Shown here: piece after piece, positions 33,912-44,556 of the stretch
Position numbering within the stretch: the stretch's first letter is position 1
Layout: each line of letters begins with the position of its first letter
NCBI RefSeq assembly: GCF_021538895.1
Contig: NZ_JADDRL010000033.1
Span: 1-64,000 of the forward strand
DNA from: Streptomyces olivochromogenes
GTDB lineage: Bacteria; Actinomycetota; Actinomycetes; Streptomycetales; Streptomycetaceae
Reading direction: 5' to 3'
DNA length: 64,000 nucleotides
Position numbers and translations under genes: made by a program
Notes under the pieces: generated by a model
The model's database searches: none
Told to the model about the DNA's origin: nothing
The model's input: the letters and a program-made list of their open reading frames with translations, nothing else

Positions 33912-33957
33912 GATCAGCACGACCGATCAGCACGACCGATCAGCGCGACCGATCAGG
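33912..33957 (+). repeat. three-copy 13-bp tandem repeat GATCAGCACGACC
   Basis: GATCAGCACGACC at 33912-33924 and 33925-33937, GATCAGCGCGACC at 33938-33950, then a partial GATCAGG. The array lies 45 bp before the start of the VOC gene at 34002 and 30 bp after the WYL gene. It is either an operator for a multimeric regulator or slippage in the intergenic DNA. Confidence 0.75.
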
Positions 33958-34001
33958 AATGGAGAAGCGCCGGTCACAGGGCCGCGGCTAGCGTGACGGC
34001 C

Positions 34002-34408
<407 letters not shown>

Positions 34409-34412
<4 letters not shown>

Positions 34413-34861
34413 GTGGGGACCCGCGCCCCGGCGCCCAGCGGCGTCGTGACACCGAGTACCGGCTCCGCCACGACGTGGACATCTGGGTGGCCAGCGCCTC
34501 GGCGGACGGTGTGCCCCACCTGGTGCCGCTCTCCTTCGACTGGGACGGCGAGGCGCTGCTGATGGCCACGCCCACCAACAGCGTGACCGGCAGGAACCTG
34601 GCTGTGAGCCGGTCCGTCCGGCTGGGCCTCGGCCCCACCCGCGACGTGACCATGATCGAGGGTGAGGTCGAGGTCTTCGAGATCGACGGGCTGCCGAAGG
34701 AGCGCATCGACCTGTTCGTCGAGGGCGCCGACTTCGATCCGCGCCTGCCGGCCGCGCCGTACCGCTGGTTCCGCGTCACCCCACGCCGTATCCAGTCCTG
34801 GCGCGAGGTGAACGAGCTGACCGGCCGCGAGCTGATGCGCGACGGTGATTGGCTGGTCTGA
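34409..34861 (+). CDS. PPOX-class (pyridoxamine 5'-phosphate oxidase-like) F420/FMN-binding protein
   Basis: 150 aa. The split-barrel flavin fold shows as DVDIWVASASADGVPHLVPL, SFDWDGEALLMATPTN, TGRNLAVSRSVRLGLG and VTMIEGEVEVFE. Members reduce substrates with F420H2 or FMN. The family is large in actinobacteria and the cofactor cannot be decided by eye. Translationally coupled to the VOC gene upstream. Confidence 0.85.
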
Positions 34862-35012
34862 CGCCTCGGGCGGGTGCGGAAGGCAGCCGGTGGCTGTTCC
34901 CGCGACCCCGCCACCCCCGGAGAACCGAACGTTACGCTCGAAGCCGCCCAGATCGAGCCAGCTGACGCCGACGGAGACCGCGCACGCGGCCCGCCCGAAA
35001 GATGGAGACACG

Positions 35013-37403
<2,391 letters not shown>

Positions 37404-37422
37404 CCGGGCCGGCACGAACACC

Positions 37423-37458
37423 GGGGACGGGTTCCGGCGGCTGCCGGAACCCGTCCCC
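37423..37458 (+). terminator. strong hairpin terminator after the UvrA-like gene
   Basis: GGGGACGGGTTCCGGC (37423-37438) pairs perfectly with GCCGGAACCCGTCCCC (37443-37458) over 16 bp with a 4-nt loop, 20 bases after the stop. Confidence 0.9.
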
Positions 37459-37460
37459 TT

Positions 37461-37502
37461 CCATGTCCGAAGGGGACGGCTCCATGTCCGAGGGAGACGG
37501 CT
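37461..37502 (+). repeat. two-copy 21-bp tandem repeat upstream of the marR-type gene
   Basis: CCATGTCCGAAGGGGACGGCT (37461-37481, given here in two parts: CCATGTCCGAAGGGG and ACGGCT) is followed by CCATGTCCGAGGGAGACGGCT-like bases (37482-37502) with two differences. In the frame of the downstream gene each copy would encode MSEGDGS, which would extend that protein if translation began upstream; I consider this unlikely. Confidence 0.7.
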
Positions 37503-37512
37503 CGGTCAACGA

Positions 37513-37546
37513 TTGCCTTGACAACTATTGTCGCGGCAACGAAGAT
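37513..37546 (+). promoter_or_regulatory. promoter and inverted-repeat operator of the MarR gene
   Basis: TTGCCTTGACAA (37513-37524), CTA, TTGTCGCGGCAA (37528-37539) is an inverted repeat matching at 10 of 12 positions. It contains TTGACA (37518-37523), a -35 box, with GAAGAT (37541-37546) as -10 after a 17-bp spacer. The predicted transcript would begin at or next to the GTG at 37553. Autorepression by the MarR protein is likely. Confidence 0.65.
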
Positions 37547-37552
37547 GGATGT

Positions 37553-38005
37553 GTGAGTACGACAAGCGGGCTGCACGACCACCTCGGATACTGGCTCCGA
37601 CGCCTGTCCGACGAGGTCCACAGCCGGTTCGAGGCAGAGCTGGACCGGCACGGCGTGACCGTCTCCCAGTGGGGAGTGATGGTCGGCGTCTTCCACGGAC
37701 ACGGCACCACCAAGGCCGTGGCCGCCCACATGGACATCGACCCCGGAGCCGTCTCCCGGCTGGTCGACCGTCTCATGGCCAAGGGCCTGATCCGGCGCGA
37801 GCCGGACCCCGCCTCCCGGCGGATCGTCCGGCTCGTCCTGACCGACGAGGGCCAGGCCCTCGTGCCGCTCCTGGCCGAGATCGCCGACCGCAACGACGCC
37901 CACTACTTCGGCTCGCTCGACGCGGCCCAGCGTCAGCAACTGGAGGCGTGGATCAGGCGCCTGGTGGGCGAAGTCCATCCCGCACCCGAGGACGACAACT
38001 CCTAG
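37553..38005 (+). CDS. MarR-family transcriptional regulator, probably leaderless
   Basis: 150 aa from a GTG at 37553. MarR winged helix: LGYWLRRLSDEVHSRFEAEL, VTVSQWGVMVGVFHGHGTT, MDIDPGAVSRLVDRLMAKGL, IRREPDPASRRIVRLVLTDEG with the wing. No ribosome site is seen and a -10 hexamer ends seven bases upstream, so the mRNA is probably leaderless. It likely represses itself and the SRPBCC gene 28 bp downstream, in response to a small ligand. Confidence 0.87.
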   Translation: MSTTSGLHDHLGYWLRRLSDEVHSRFEAELDRHGVTVSQWGVMVGVFHGHGTTKAVAAHMDIDPGAVSRLVDRLMAKGLIRREPDPASRRIVRLVLTDEGQALVPLLAEIADRNDAHYFGSLDAAQRQQLEAWIRRLVGEVHPAPEDDNS

Positions 38006-38033
38006 ACGACACACCTGGAAGAAGAAGCGCGCC

Positions 38034-38444
38034 ATGAGCACCGCCCTCTCCATCACCAAGACCGTCAGCATCGACCGCCCCTTCGCGGATGTGTACGCCT
38101 TCCTGGCCGACCCCGCGAACTGGTCCAAGTGGGCCGTGGTCAACATCCGATCGATCGAGCCCACGGCCGACCCCGACTGGTGGCAGATGTCCACCCCCGT
38201 GGGTCCGGCCAGGCTGCGCTTGCACGCCGACGCCGAACTCGGCGTCCTCGACCACGACTACGTCGACGACACCGCCTCCTGGCGGGTCCCGGCCCGCGTG
38301 GTGCCCAACGGCGACGGCGCCGAATTCATGATGACCTTCTATCAACCACCCACCCTCGGCCGAGAGTTCTTCGTGCAGCAGGTCGACCTCGTCGACACCG
38401 AGCTGGCCACGCTCAAGAGGATCCTCGAATCCGGCCGGGCGTGA
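38034..38444 (+). CDS. SRPBCC-family protein
   Basis: 136 aa. The SRPBCC start TKTVSIDRPFADVYAFLADPANWSKW and the C-terminal helix VDLVDTELATLKRILE mark a polyketide cyclase/START-like ligand-binding fold. It follows the MarR gene by 28 bp and is probably under its control. It may bind or modify the compound sensed by that regulator; no enzyme activity can be assigned. Confidence 0.83.
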   Translation: MSTALSITKTVSIDRPFADVYAFLADPANWSKWAVVNIRSIEPTADPDWWQMSTPVGPARLRLHADAELGVLDHDYVDDTASWRVPARVVPNGDGAEFMMTFYQPPTLGREFFVQQVDLVDTELATLKRILESGRA

Positions 38445-38574
38445 CTCCGTCCTGTCGACGCAGTGTCAAATGCTGGCCAGAGATGGAGGATTGACGGCCT
38501 GTTGGGCGAGGTGCTTCACTGAACGGGCGTGGCTGAGCCACTCACCCACTGACCAGCCCCTCTGGAGACCGTCC

Positions 38575-39309
38575 GTGGCCGTCGAAAGCATTCCCCGTCA
38601 GTCCGTGGTCGATGTGCTGGAGGCCCGGCTGCGTGACGACATTCTGCGGGGTGAGCACCAACCCGGCACCCTGCTGCCTCCCGAGCGTGAGCTCGCCGCA
38701 GGGTACGGAGTCACCCGCACCACCCTCAAGCACGCCCTGACCCGCCTTGAGCAGGCGGGGCTGCTCAGTACACGGCACGGCATCGGTACCCGCGTGATCG
38801 ACTTCCTGCGGCTCGGCGGGGCCGAGTTGCTGCCGATGCTGGCCTCCCAGGACTCGTCCTGGCTCAAGGAGGTCTTCGAGGCGCGACGGCATATCGGGAC
38901 CCTCATCGCCGGTCGCGCGGCCGCACGGCGCACGGTCAAGCAGTCCCGCCGCCTTCAGGAACTGCTGGAGGCGGTGGCCGAGGCCCCGGATGCCGACGCG
39001 ACCCAGCTCGCCGATGTGGAGGTTCACCGGGAGTTGGCGCGGGCCACGGGCAACCGGGTCTATCTGCTGCTCACGAACACGCTGTTCAACGCGTATCTGC
39101 CGGTGCGACTGGCGCTCCAGGCCCCGTTCGAGGACCCTGCCAAGGCCGCCGGACGACTGGCGCCGGTGGTGCAGGCGGTGGTCGAAGGCCGCGTCGAGGG
39201 GGCGCAGAGCGCGGCCGAGAAGTATCTGCGCGGCACCGAGAAGCTCATGCTGGGTTCGCTCGGCCCCGGCCGGTCGCGGTCCGGGGGCAAGAGCACCGGA
39301 TCGGGGTGA
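38575..39309 (+). CDS. FadR-subfamily GntR transcriptional regulator
   Basis: 244 aa from a GTG at 38575 with GGAG upstream. N-terminal GntR winged helix (LRDDILRGEHQPGTLLPPER, ELAAGYGVTRTTLKHALTRL, EQAGLLSTRHGIGTRV), then an all-helical FCD effector domain with DVEVHRELARATGNRVYLLL, whose acidic and histidine residues usually bind a metal and a carboxylic-acid ligand. The neighbouring genes do not identify the ligand. It is followed by a strong hairpin, so it is monocistronic. Confidence 0.87.
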   Translation: MAVESIPRQSVVDVLEARLRDDILRGEHQPGTLLPPERELAAGYGVTRTTLKHALTRLEQAGLLSTRHGIGTRVIDFLRLGGAELLPMLASQDSSWLKEVFEARRHIGTLIAGRAAARRTVKQSRRLQELLEAVAEAPDADATQLADVEVHRELARATGNRVYLLLTNTLFNAYLPVRLALQAPFEDPAKAAGRLAPVVQAVVEGRVEGAQSAAEKYLRGTEKLMLGSLGPGRSRSGGKSTGSG

Positions 39310-39682
39310 ACGGGGCCGGTTGCCGGGGCCGGTAGCCCCGGAGGGGCTCGGCGCGGTGCGGCCGGCTCCGGCGCGCGAGCGGAAAGGCACCTGCCGTGGT
39401 TCGGCCGACTCCGAGTCGGCCGAACCCGGTTCCGTACGCCGGAGTTCGCACCACGCACCCATCGCGGTACGTCCAACTTCATGTCTCCAGGCCAGTGTTG
39501 GCAGAAATCTACGCGCGTCCATCAGTCGATTGACTTGTCATGGACGCAACACAATTGTCCGCCGGGTGTGATGCCGGGCGGAGGCACGATCCCGAGCGGT
39601 CCGCACCGCGAGGGACCCTCGCTCCTTTCACCGTCGCACCGCCAACCCCGGTGCATCAGTGCTCGATCACAGGAGGATCCCC
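39310..39682. other. 373-bp intergenic region
   Basis: No gene seen. It holds the GntR terminator (39398-39426), a TTGACT hexamer at 39530-39535 and the palindrome ACAATTGT at 39551-39558, in an AT-richer patch that may be the promoter of the secreted DUF3103-like gene. Confidence 0.5.
39398..39426 (+). terminator. hairpin terminator after the GntR gene
   Basis: GGTTCGGCCGACT (39398-39410), CCG loop, AGTCGGCCGAACC (39414-39426): perfect 13-bp stem, 89 bp after the stop. Confidence 0.75.
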
Positions 39683-40840
39683 GTGAGCACAGCGAGAAAG
39701 AGACGCAACGCCACCCTCATCGGCGCGACGCTGGCGGCCCTCGCCATCGGGACGCTCCAGCCGACCGCGGCCGCCTCGGCGGCGCCGATGTCCGAGGCCA
39801 AGACGTCCGCCTCCCGGCAGTCCCCGGTGTTCGGCGTCGAGGAGGGCATCGCCCGCACCGTGGCCTCCTCTCTGCTGTCTCAGCAGTGGCGGGAGCAGGT
39901 CAGGGAGGCCGTCCTCAAGAGGGGCGAAGTGGACCTGCACGCCCTGACCGGCAAGGCTGCCGACACAGCGGGCACGGGGCTCAAGTCCGCGGTCGCCGGC
40001 GCCGACCAGCGCATCCTCTCCCTCAAGGGGCTTCCGGCGCGGACCGGCTCCATGCTGCGCATACGCCTGGGCGCGCAGTCCATGCGCCCGCACCTCACCG
40101 CCGCGAGCGCCCCCTGGGTCGCCGTCGCCGCCACGGACGACCACGCCAAGACCCTCACGGCCTACGACAGCCAGGGCCGGCGCCACACCATCGACACGAG
40201 CAAGGTGCCGGACCGGCCCCTGTACATCGTCGACATCGACGTCTCCAAGGCCCACCGGGCAGGGCTCGCGTTGCTGCACAAGGAGCTGGTCGCCAAGGGG
40301 CTCAGCAAGCCCCAGACGCGGTCCGGCGCCCTGAACACCACGGCCGCGGCGGGCTGGTGGGCCACCAAGGTCGACGCGATCGAGGTACGGGACGACGAGG
40401 AGCCCTGGTTCAAGGGCGCGGCCGAGATGTTCTCCCTCGTGACCGGCTTCGGTCTCGACGGCAAGGCCCGCGTCGACTCGGTCGACATGCCGTACCTGGA
40501 CTACGACAACACCGTCTACTACCCCAACCAGATCCTGGTCAACTGGTCCAACTACAAGTACAACCTCGCCGACGTCGTCATGATGGAGGACGACGACGGC
40601 ACCAACTACAAGGCCCTCGCCCAGGCGATCACCACGGCCCTGCTCACCATCACGGACCAGGGAACCTACATCCCGCTGGTGAACGCGGTACTGAGCGCGA
40701 TGCCCGACTCCTGGTTCACCGACGACCCGGACTACGTCGAGTCCTGGTACACCCTCGCCCGCACCTCCTCGGGCCGCCTCAACGGCGCGAGGGGCAACGG
40801 CTGGATGACCGTCGAGCCGTACTTCGTCGAGCAGTTCTGA
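39683..40840 (+). CDS. secreted DUF3103-like protein
   Basis: 385 aa from a GTG at 39683 with AGGAGGAT upstream. Residues 1-35 are a Sec signal peptide (ATLIGATLAALAIG, then AAASAAP). The mature protein has RILSLKGLPARTGSMLRIR, WVAVAATDDHAKTLTAYDSQ, RPLYIVDIDVSKAHRAG and a C-terminal part rich in D, N and Y (DNTVYYPNQILVNWSNYKYN, MEDDDGTNYKAL). This agrees with my memory of DUF3103 proteins, which have no known function. The aspartate runs could bind calcium. Monocistronic, ending in a strong hairpin. Confidence 0.75.
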   Translation: MSTARKRRNATLIGATLAALAIGTLQPTAAASAAPMSEAKTSASRQSPVFGVEEGIARTVASSLLSQQWREQVREAVLKRGEVDLHALTGKAADTAGTGLKSAVAGADQRILSLKGLPARTGSMLRIRLGAQSMRPHLTAASAPWVAVAATDDHAKTLTAYDSQGRRHTIDTSKVPDRPLYIVDIDVSKAHRAGLALLHKELVAKGLSKPQTRSGALNTTAAAGWWATKVDAIEVRDDEEPWFKGAAEMFSLVTGFGLDGKARVDSVDMPYLDYDNTVYYPNQILVNWSNYKYNLADVVMMEDDDGTNYKALAQAITTALLTITDQGTYIPLVNAVLSAMPDSWFTDDPDYVESWYTLARTSSGRLNGARGNGWMTVEPYFVEQF

Positions 40841-40852
40841 TCCGCGGAGCCG

Positions 40853-40892
40853 GTCCGGTCGACCAGCCGATCACACGGCTGGTCGACCGGAC
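40853..40892. terminator. bidirectional hairpin between convergent genes
   Basis: A perfect 17-bp stem, GTCCGGTCGACCAGCCG (40853-40869) and CGGCTGGTCGACCGGAC (40876-40892), with loop ATCACA, lies between the stops at 40840 and 40902. Confidence 0.9.
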
Positions 40893-40901
40893 GGTGTGTG
40901 T

Positions 40902-41807
40902 TCAGCCAAGGTAGAAGTCCTTGCGGGCGGCCACGAACGACTCGACCGTCCGGGCCGGTTCGCCCGTCAGGCGTTCGACGTCGTCGGAGATGCGGTCGTA
41001 GCGGTTCTCCCGGTGCAGGCGGGCCATGGTGGCGATGTGCTGCTCGGTGTGCGGTGGCAGGCCGGCCTTGGCGAGGACGTCCTGTCGCCACTGGTCCAGC
41101 GGTACGTCCACGTAGGTCACCGGGCGGCCCAACGCCCGCGAGAACTGCTCGGCGATCTGCGTCATGTCGAGGGTCTGGGGCCCGGTGAGCTCGTAGACGT
41201 GGCCGATGTGTGCGGCCGGGTCGCGCAGCACGGTGGCGACCACTCGGGCGACGTCCTCCGTGGCGATCGGCGAGGTGCGTCCGGTGCCGAAGGGCAGTGC
41301 GAGCGTGCCGTTCTCCTGGATGGAACGTGCCGCCAGCGTGGTGAACAGCGGATTGTCGAGGAACGACGTCGGCCGGATGTGCACCACCGGGAGACCCGAC
41401 CAGTTCAGTACCTGCTCCGACAGCCAGTGGAGCCGCTGCTGGTTCGACTCGCCGGTGCTGATGGCGGTCATCTGGGACACCGTCATCTGCGACATGTCGA
41501 TCAAGGCGTCCAGATCCCCGTACTCGCGCGCCACGCTGGCCACCACGGTCGCCGCCAGGAGCTGGTCCGGTGACACGGACATCGCGAAGTACATCCGCCC
41601 CACACCCTCCAGTGCGGCCGCCACGGTCTCGGGCCGCGTCAGGTCGCCGACGACCGTCTCCACGCCGAGTGCGCGCAGCCCGGCCGCACGCTCGTCGTCG
41701 CGGCGGACCATCACGCGTACGGGCACATCCCGCGCGCGCAGGTCCTCGAGGACCTTGCGGCCCACGTCGCCGGCGTTGGACAGGAGCACGAGGTTGCTGG
41801 CAGCCAT
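40902..41807 (-). CDS. NmrA-family NAD(P)-binding protein
   Basis: 301 aa from the ATG at 41807. LVLLSNAGDVGRKVLEDLRA stands where the Rossmann glycine motif is expected; the pattern is altered (SNAGDVG for GxxGxxG). Later LGVETVVGDLTRPETVAAAL, VVHIRPTSFLDNPL, ATEDVARVVATVLRDP and HVYELTGPQTLDMTQIAEQF are standard for NmrA/TMR-type redox sensors or reductases. Function unclear: either an NADP-dependent reductase or a redox regulator. Confidence 0.82.
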   Translation of the reverse strand: MAASNLVLLSNAGDVGRKVLEDLRARDVPVRVMVRRDDERAAGLRALGVETVVGDLTRPETVAAALEGVGRMYFAMSVSPDQLLAATVVASVAREYGDLDALIDMSQMTVSQMTAISTGESNQQRLHWLSEQVLNWSGLPVVHIRPTSFLDNPLFTTLAARSIQENGTLALPFGTGRTSPIATEDVARVVATVLRDPAAHIGHVYELTGPQTLDMTQIAEQFSRALGRPVTYVDVPLDQWRQDVLAKAGLPPHTEQHIATMARLHRENRYDRISDDVERLTGEPARTVESFVAARKDFYLG

Positions 41808-41931
41808 CAGTCGGGTTCCTTCTGCGTGGGGGAGCGGGGGGATCACCGGGGTGTGAGGACCCGTACCACGAGTGTGATCACTGGGGCCGCGGTGTGCGCG
41901 CCGTCGCGGGGACGACACGCGGCGGGCTCGG

Positions 41932-42723
41932 TCAGTGCTCCGGCCGAGGGCGGACGGTGAGGATCTGCTGGGCGTGGCCGACCGGGCCGTCGATGTCGTG
42001 CAGCACCGTGCTGGTGAGGCCCTGGCCGGTGGGGCCGAAGGTGACGGTGGTGTCCAGGCCGGTCCAGTCACCCCCGGGTGGGCGGTGGAGGTGGACGGTC
42101 AGGTCGACGTTGGGGAACATCCACGCCGTGGGCGGCTGCCGTACGGCGATGCCGTTGGCCGTGTCGACGAGGGCGAGGTAGGACGCGAGCGGGCTGCTGG
42201 GCTCGCCGGCGACGAGGGCGAGCGGCGTGGAGACCCAGGCGGTGGTGCGGCCCGGCCGGGGTTCGCCGAGGGGGCGGACGTCGAGGGAGGCGATGTAGCC
42301 GCCCGGCCACACGTCGGTCATGGGCCACGGGGCGAGTGAGTCGGGCGGGGCGAGCCGTTCGTCGGGGCCGCCTGCCACGGCGCTGGTGTCGAGGGCGGCC
42401 AGCAGCCAGGCGCGGGCGCGGACCACCGGGCGGTCGGCGATCCGGACGACGGCTTCCACGAGTTCGATGGTGCGGCCGGGGCGGACCGTCGCCACCCGGA
42501 TCTCGCACTCGTCGAGGGCGAGCCGCCCGAGGATGTCGTAGCTGATGCGGGACAGGAGCAGCCCGGGGCCCGGGCGTGCGGCCAGATGACGGTCGATGGC
42601 GTGGACGACCAGGCCGCCGAGCGGACTGAAGTGCTGCTCGTCGAGGGCCCAGGCGCCGCCGGCGTGCGGGGTGGGCTTGTAGCGGTGGTCGTCGATGCGC
42701 TCGTAATAACTGCCGGGATTCAC
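41932..42723 (-). CDS. acyl-CoA thioesterase-like double-hotdog protein
   Basis: 263 aa from a GTG at 42723 with GAGGAGAGG upstream. Two hotdog halves: HFSPLGGLVVHAIDRHL, LLSRISYDILGRLALDE, RTIELVEAVVRIADRPVVRA in the first and WMFPNVDLTVHLHRPP, LDTTVTFGPTGQGLTSTVLH in the second. This is the acyl-CoA thioesterase II-like/TesB-related pattern of actinobacteria. It probably hydrolyses an acyl-CoA. It lies downstream of azlD (43 bp) on the same strand and may be co-transcribed. Confidence 0.8.
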   Translation of the reverse strand: MNPGSYYERIDDHRYKPTPHAGGAWALDEQHFSPLGGLVVHAIDRHLAARPGPGLLLSRISYDILGRLALDECEIRVATVRPGRTIELVEAVVRIADRPVVRARAWLLAALDTSAVAGGPDERLAPPDSLAPWPMTDVWPGGYIASLDVRPLGEPRPGRTTAWVSTPLALVAGEPSSPLASYLALVDTANGIAVRQPPTAWMFPNVDLTVHLHRPPGGDWTGLDTTVTFGPTGQGLTSTVLHDIDGPVGHAQQILTVRPRPEH

Positions 42724-42766
42724 CGAATGCCTCTCCTCGGGTCCATGTTTCCGGTCCGCCGGTCGC

Positions 42767-43093
42767 TCACACGGCATTGAGCAGCACGACGTAGACGGCG
42801 GTGCCCATGCCCACGCTGAGGATCGTGCGGCGCCCGAGGGCCAGGTGGACGCCGATGGTGACGGCCACCGCGAGCAGCGCGTACCAGGCGCCGTTCGGGT
42901 CCTTGGTCATCGTGCCGTGCAGGGCGGTCACGGCGAGGATCAGGAGGATGCCGACCGGCATCCACACCGACAGCCGCTGGACCAGTGCCGAGCCGCGGAG
43001 CCTGCCGAGGAGCGCGAAGGGGAGGGCGCGCAGGGCGAAGGTGACGGTGAAGACGATCGCCAGGACGGTGATCAGGTACGTGGTGCTAGGCAT
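42767..43093 (-). CDS. azlD: branched-chain amino acid export subunit AzlD
   Basis: 108 aa, GGAGG before the ATG. About four hydrophobic segments; FALRALPFALLGRLRGS and WMPVGILLILAVTAL are typical of AzlD, the small subunit of the LIV-E-type branched-chain amino acid exporter. It overlaps the azlC stop by eight bases. Confidence 0.9.
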   Translation of the reverse strand: MPSTTYLITVLAIVFTVTFALRALPFALLGRLRGSALVQRLSVWMPVGILLILAVTALHGTMTKDPNGAWYALLAVAVTIGVHLALGRRTILSVGMGTAVYVVLLNAV

Positions 43094-43802
43094 CGGCGGG
43101 CCTCCGGGACATGAGGGCGTGGCGGCCGAGGAGCAGGCCGACGAACAGCAGCAGCGCCGTGAACAGGGCGACGCCGGGGGTCAGTAGCAGCGCGACGGAG
43201 ACGCCGGTGCAGGCGAGCAGCGCCGAGGGGATCTGCTGGCGGGAGCGGAAGGCGTCCAGGGTGAGCACGGTGAACAGCGCGCACAGGGCGAATTCCAGGC
43301 CCTCGATCGGGGCGGGCAGCGCGCTGCCCAGCGCGACGCCGACCAGGCCGCCGCCGACCCAGTACGCCTCGCAGGCGAGCTGCATCGCCAGCAGACGGGG
43401 CGCGGAGCGCTTGTGCTCGGGCAGGGAGGCGCTCACCGCGTACGCCTCGTCGATCATCGCGTAGACGGCGTACGCCTTCGCCACCGGGTGCCTGACCAGG
43501 TGCAGGGGGAACGAGAACGCGTAGAAGACGTGCCGGAAGTTGACCACCAGCACGGTCAGCGCGACCGCGGCCGGCGGTGTGACGGCGGCCAGCATGCCCA
43601 CCAGCAGCAGCTCCAGCGAACCGGCGAACGCGGCCAGGGACAGCGCCGGGGTGAGCCACCAGGGCAGGCCGGCCTGGAGGATCAGCAGGCCGAGCGCGAT
43701 GCCCAGGGGGAAGATCCCGAGTCCGGCGGAGAAGGAGTCACGGACGCCTGCGGCGATCTGGTGTTGCTGCACACGTCCATGGTCGCGTAGAAGCCGCGAC
43801 AT
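43086..43802 (-). CDS. azlC: branched-chain amino acid export subunit AzlC
   Basis: 238 aa from the ATG at 43802 (GTG at 43772 also possible). FPLGIALGLLILQAGLPWWL, AAFAGSLELLLVGMLAA, NFRHVFYAFSFPLHL, YAMIDEAYAVSA and the C-terminal LLFVGLLLGR are AzlC features (large subunit of the exporter for leucine, isoleucine, valine and analogues). Divergent from an Lrp-family gene 49 bp away, matching the AzlB-AzlCD arrangement known from Bacillus. Confidence 0.92.
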   Translation of the reverse strand: MSRLLRDHGRVQQHQIAAGVRDSFSAGLGIFPLGIALGLLILQAGLPWWLTPALSLAAFAGSLELLLVGMLAAVTPPAAVALTVLVVNFRHVFYAFSFPLHLVRHPVAKAYAVYAMIDEAYAVSASLPEHKRSAPRLLAMQLACEAYWVGGGLVGVALGSALPAPIEGLEFALCALFTVLTLDAFRSRQQIPSALLACTGVSVALLLTPGVALFTALLLFVGLLLGRHALMSRRPADA

Positions 43803-43811
43803 GTGGTTGCA

Positions 43812-43846
43812 AAGATTGCTCGCCAGCCGTCCGCTGGTGCAATCTT
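43812..43846. promoter_or_regulatory. Lrp-type operator between azlC and the lrp gene
   Basis: AAGATTGC (43812-43819) and GCAATCTT (43839-43846) form a perfect 8-bp inverted repeat with a 19-bp spacer, filling most of the 49-bp divergent promoter. Control of both azlCD and the regulator is likely. Confidence 0.65.
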
Positions 43847-43851
43847 CTGCC

Positions 43852-44292
43852 ATGGATGCCATTGATGAAGCAATCATCGCCGAGCTGGAGCGGGACGGGC
43901 GGCTGACGAACGTCGAACTGGCACAACGGGTCGGGCTGACCACCGGGCCCTGCCTGCGGCGCGTCCAGCGGTTGGAGGCCGACGGGGTCATCCGGGGCTA
44001 CCGCGCGGTGATCGACCCGGTCGCCCGGGACCGGTCCTTCGAGGTGCTGCTCGACCTCAGTCTGGAGTCGCAGGACGCGGAGACCGTCGCGCGCTTCGAG
44101 GAGACCCTGGCGCGGGCGGAGGAGGTGTTGGAGCTGCGCCGGCTGTTCGGCTCGCCCGACTATTTCGTGCGGGTGGCCGTCGCCGACCTGCCCGCGTACG
44201 AGACGTTCCTCAGCCAGCGGGTCATGACCATCCCGCGGATCAAGAACGTCACGTCGCACTTCACGATGAAGACCGTCAAGCCGGGCCCGTAG
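43852..44292 (+). CDS. Lrp/AsnC-family transcriptional regulator
   Basis: 146 aa from the ATG at 43852. DAIDEAIIAELERDGRLTNVELAQRVGLTTGPCLRRVQRLEADGVIRGY (read in parts) is the AsnC helix-turn-helix; the C-terminal RAM domain has VLELRRLFGSPDYFVRVAVADLPAYE, which binds an amino acid and drives oligomerisation. It is divergent from azlCD and probably controls it in response to a branched-chain amino acid. Confidence 0.92.
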   Translation: MDAIDEAIIAELERDGRLTNVELAQRVGLTTGPCLRRVQRLEADGVIRGYRAVIDPVARDRSFEVLLDLSLESQDAETVARFEETLARAEEVLELRRLFGSPDYFVRVAVADLPAYETFLSQRVMTIPRIKNVTSHFTMKTVKPGP

Positions 44293-44327
44293 CGGACCCG
44301 GCTCGACGATGCGGGGTGCGCGCCCGT

Positions 44328-44495
44328 TCAGTCGTCCACGGCCCGCTCGCCCTCCGCCTGCGAAGGCTCCGTGCGGGGTACGTCCGGGTGCTGTTCCATG
44401 GCGCTGCGCTCGCTCGGTTCGTCGCGCTCTCCTTCGGCCTGCGACGGGGTGTGCGAGTACAGGTAGGTGTCGTAATCCGAGGCTCCGGTCTTCAT
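44328..44495 (-). CDS. small hydrophilic hypothetical protein with repeated PSQAEGER
   Basis: 55 aa from the ATG at 44495 with GAAGGAGG upstream. MKTGASDYDTYLYSHTPSQA leads into PSQAEGER, which occurs twice (about residues 17-24 and 44-51). Strongly acidic and disordered. No family. The ribosome site and codon use support it as a real gene. Confidence 0.55.
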   Translation of the reverse strand: MKTGASDYDTYLYSHTPSQAEGERDEPSERSAMEQHPDVPRTEPSQAEGERAVDD

Positions 44496-44556
44496 GGGAG
44501 GCCTCCTTCGTCGCTCCACCTCCATGGTCCGCCTCCGCGAGTGCCGTGGCGAGCTG

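Noticed and set aside
33912..33957. Short tandem repeat considered as a CRISPR fragment
   Set aside because: Repeats are 13 bp and directly adjacent with no spacers, and no cas genes are present.
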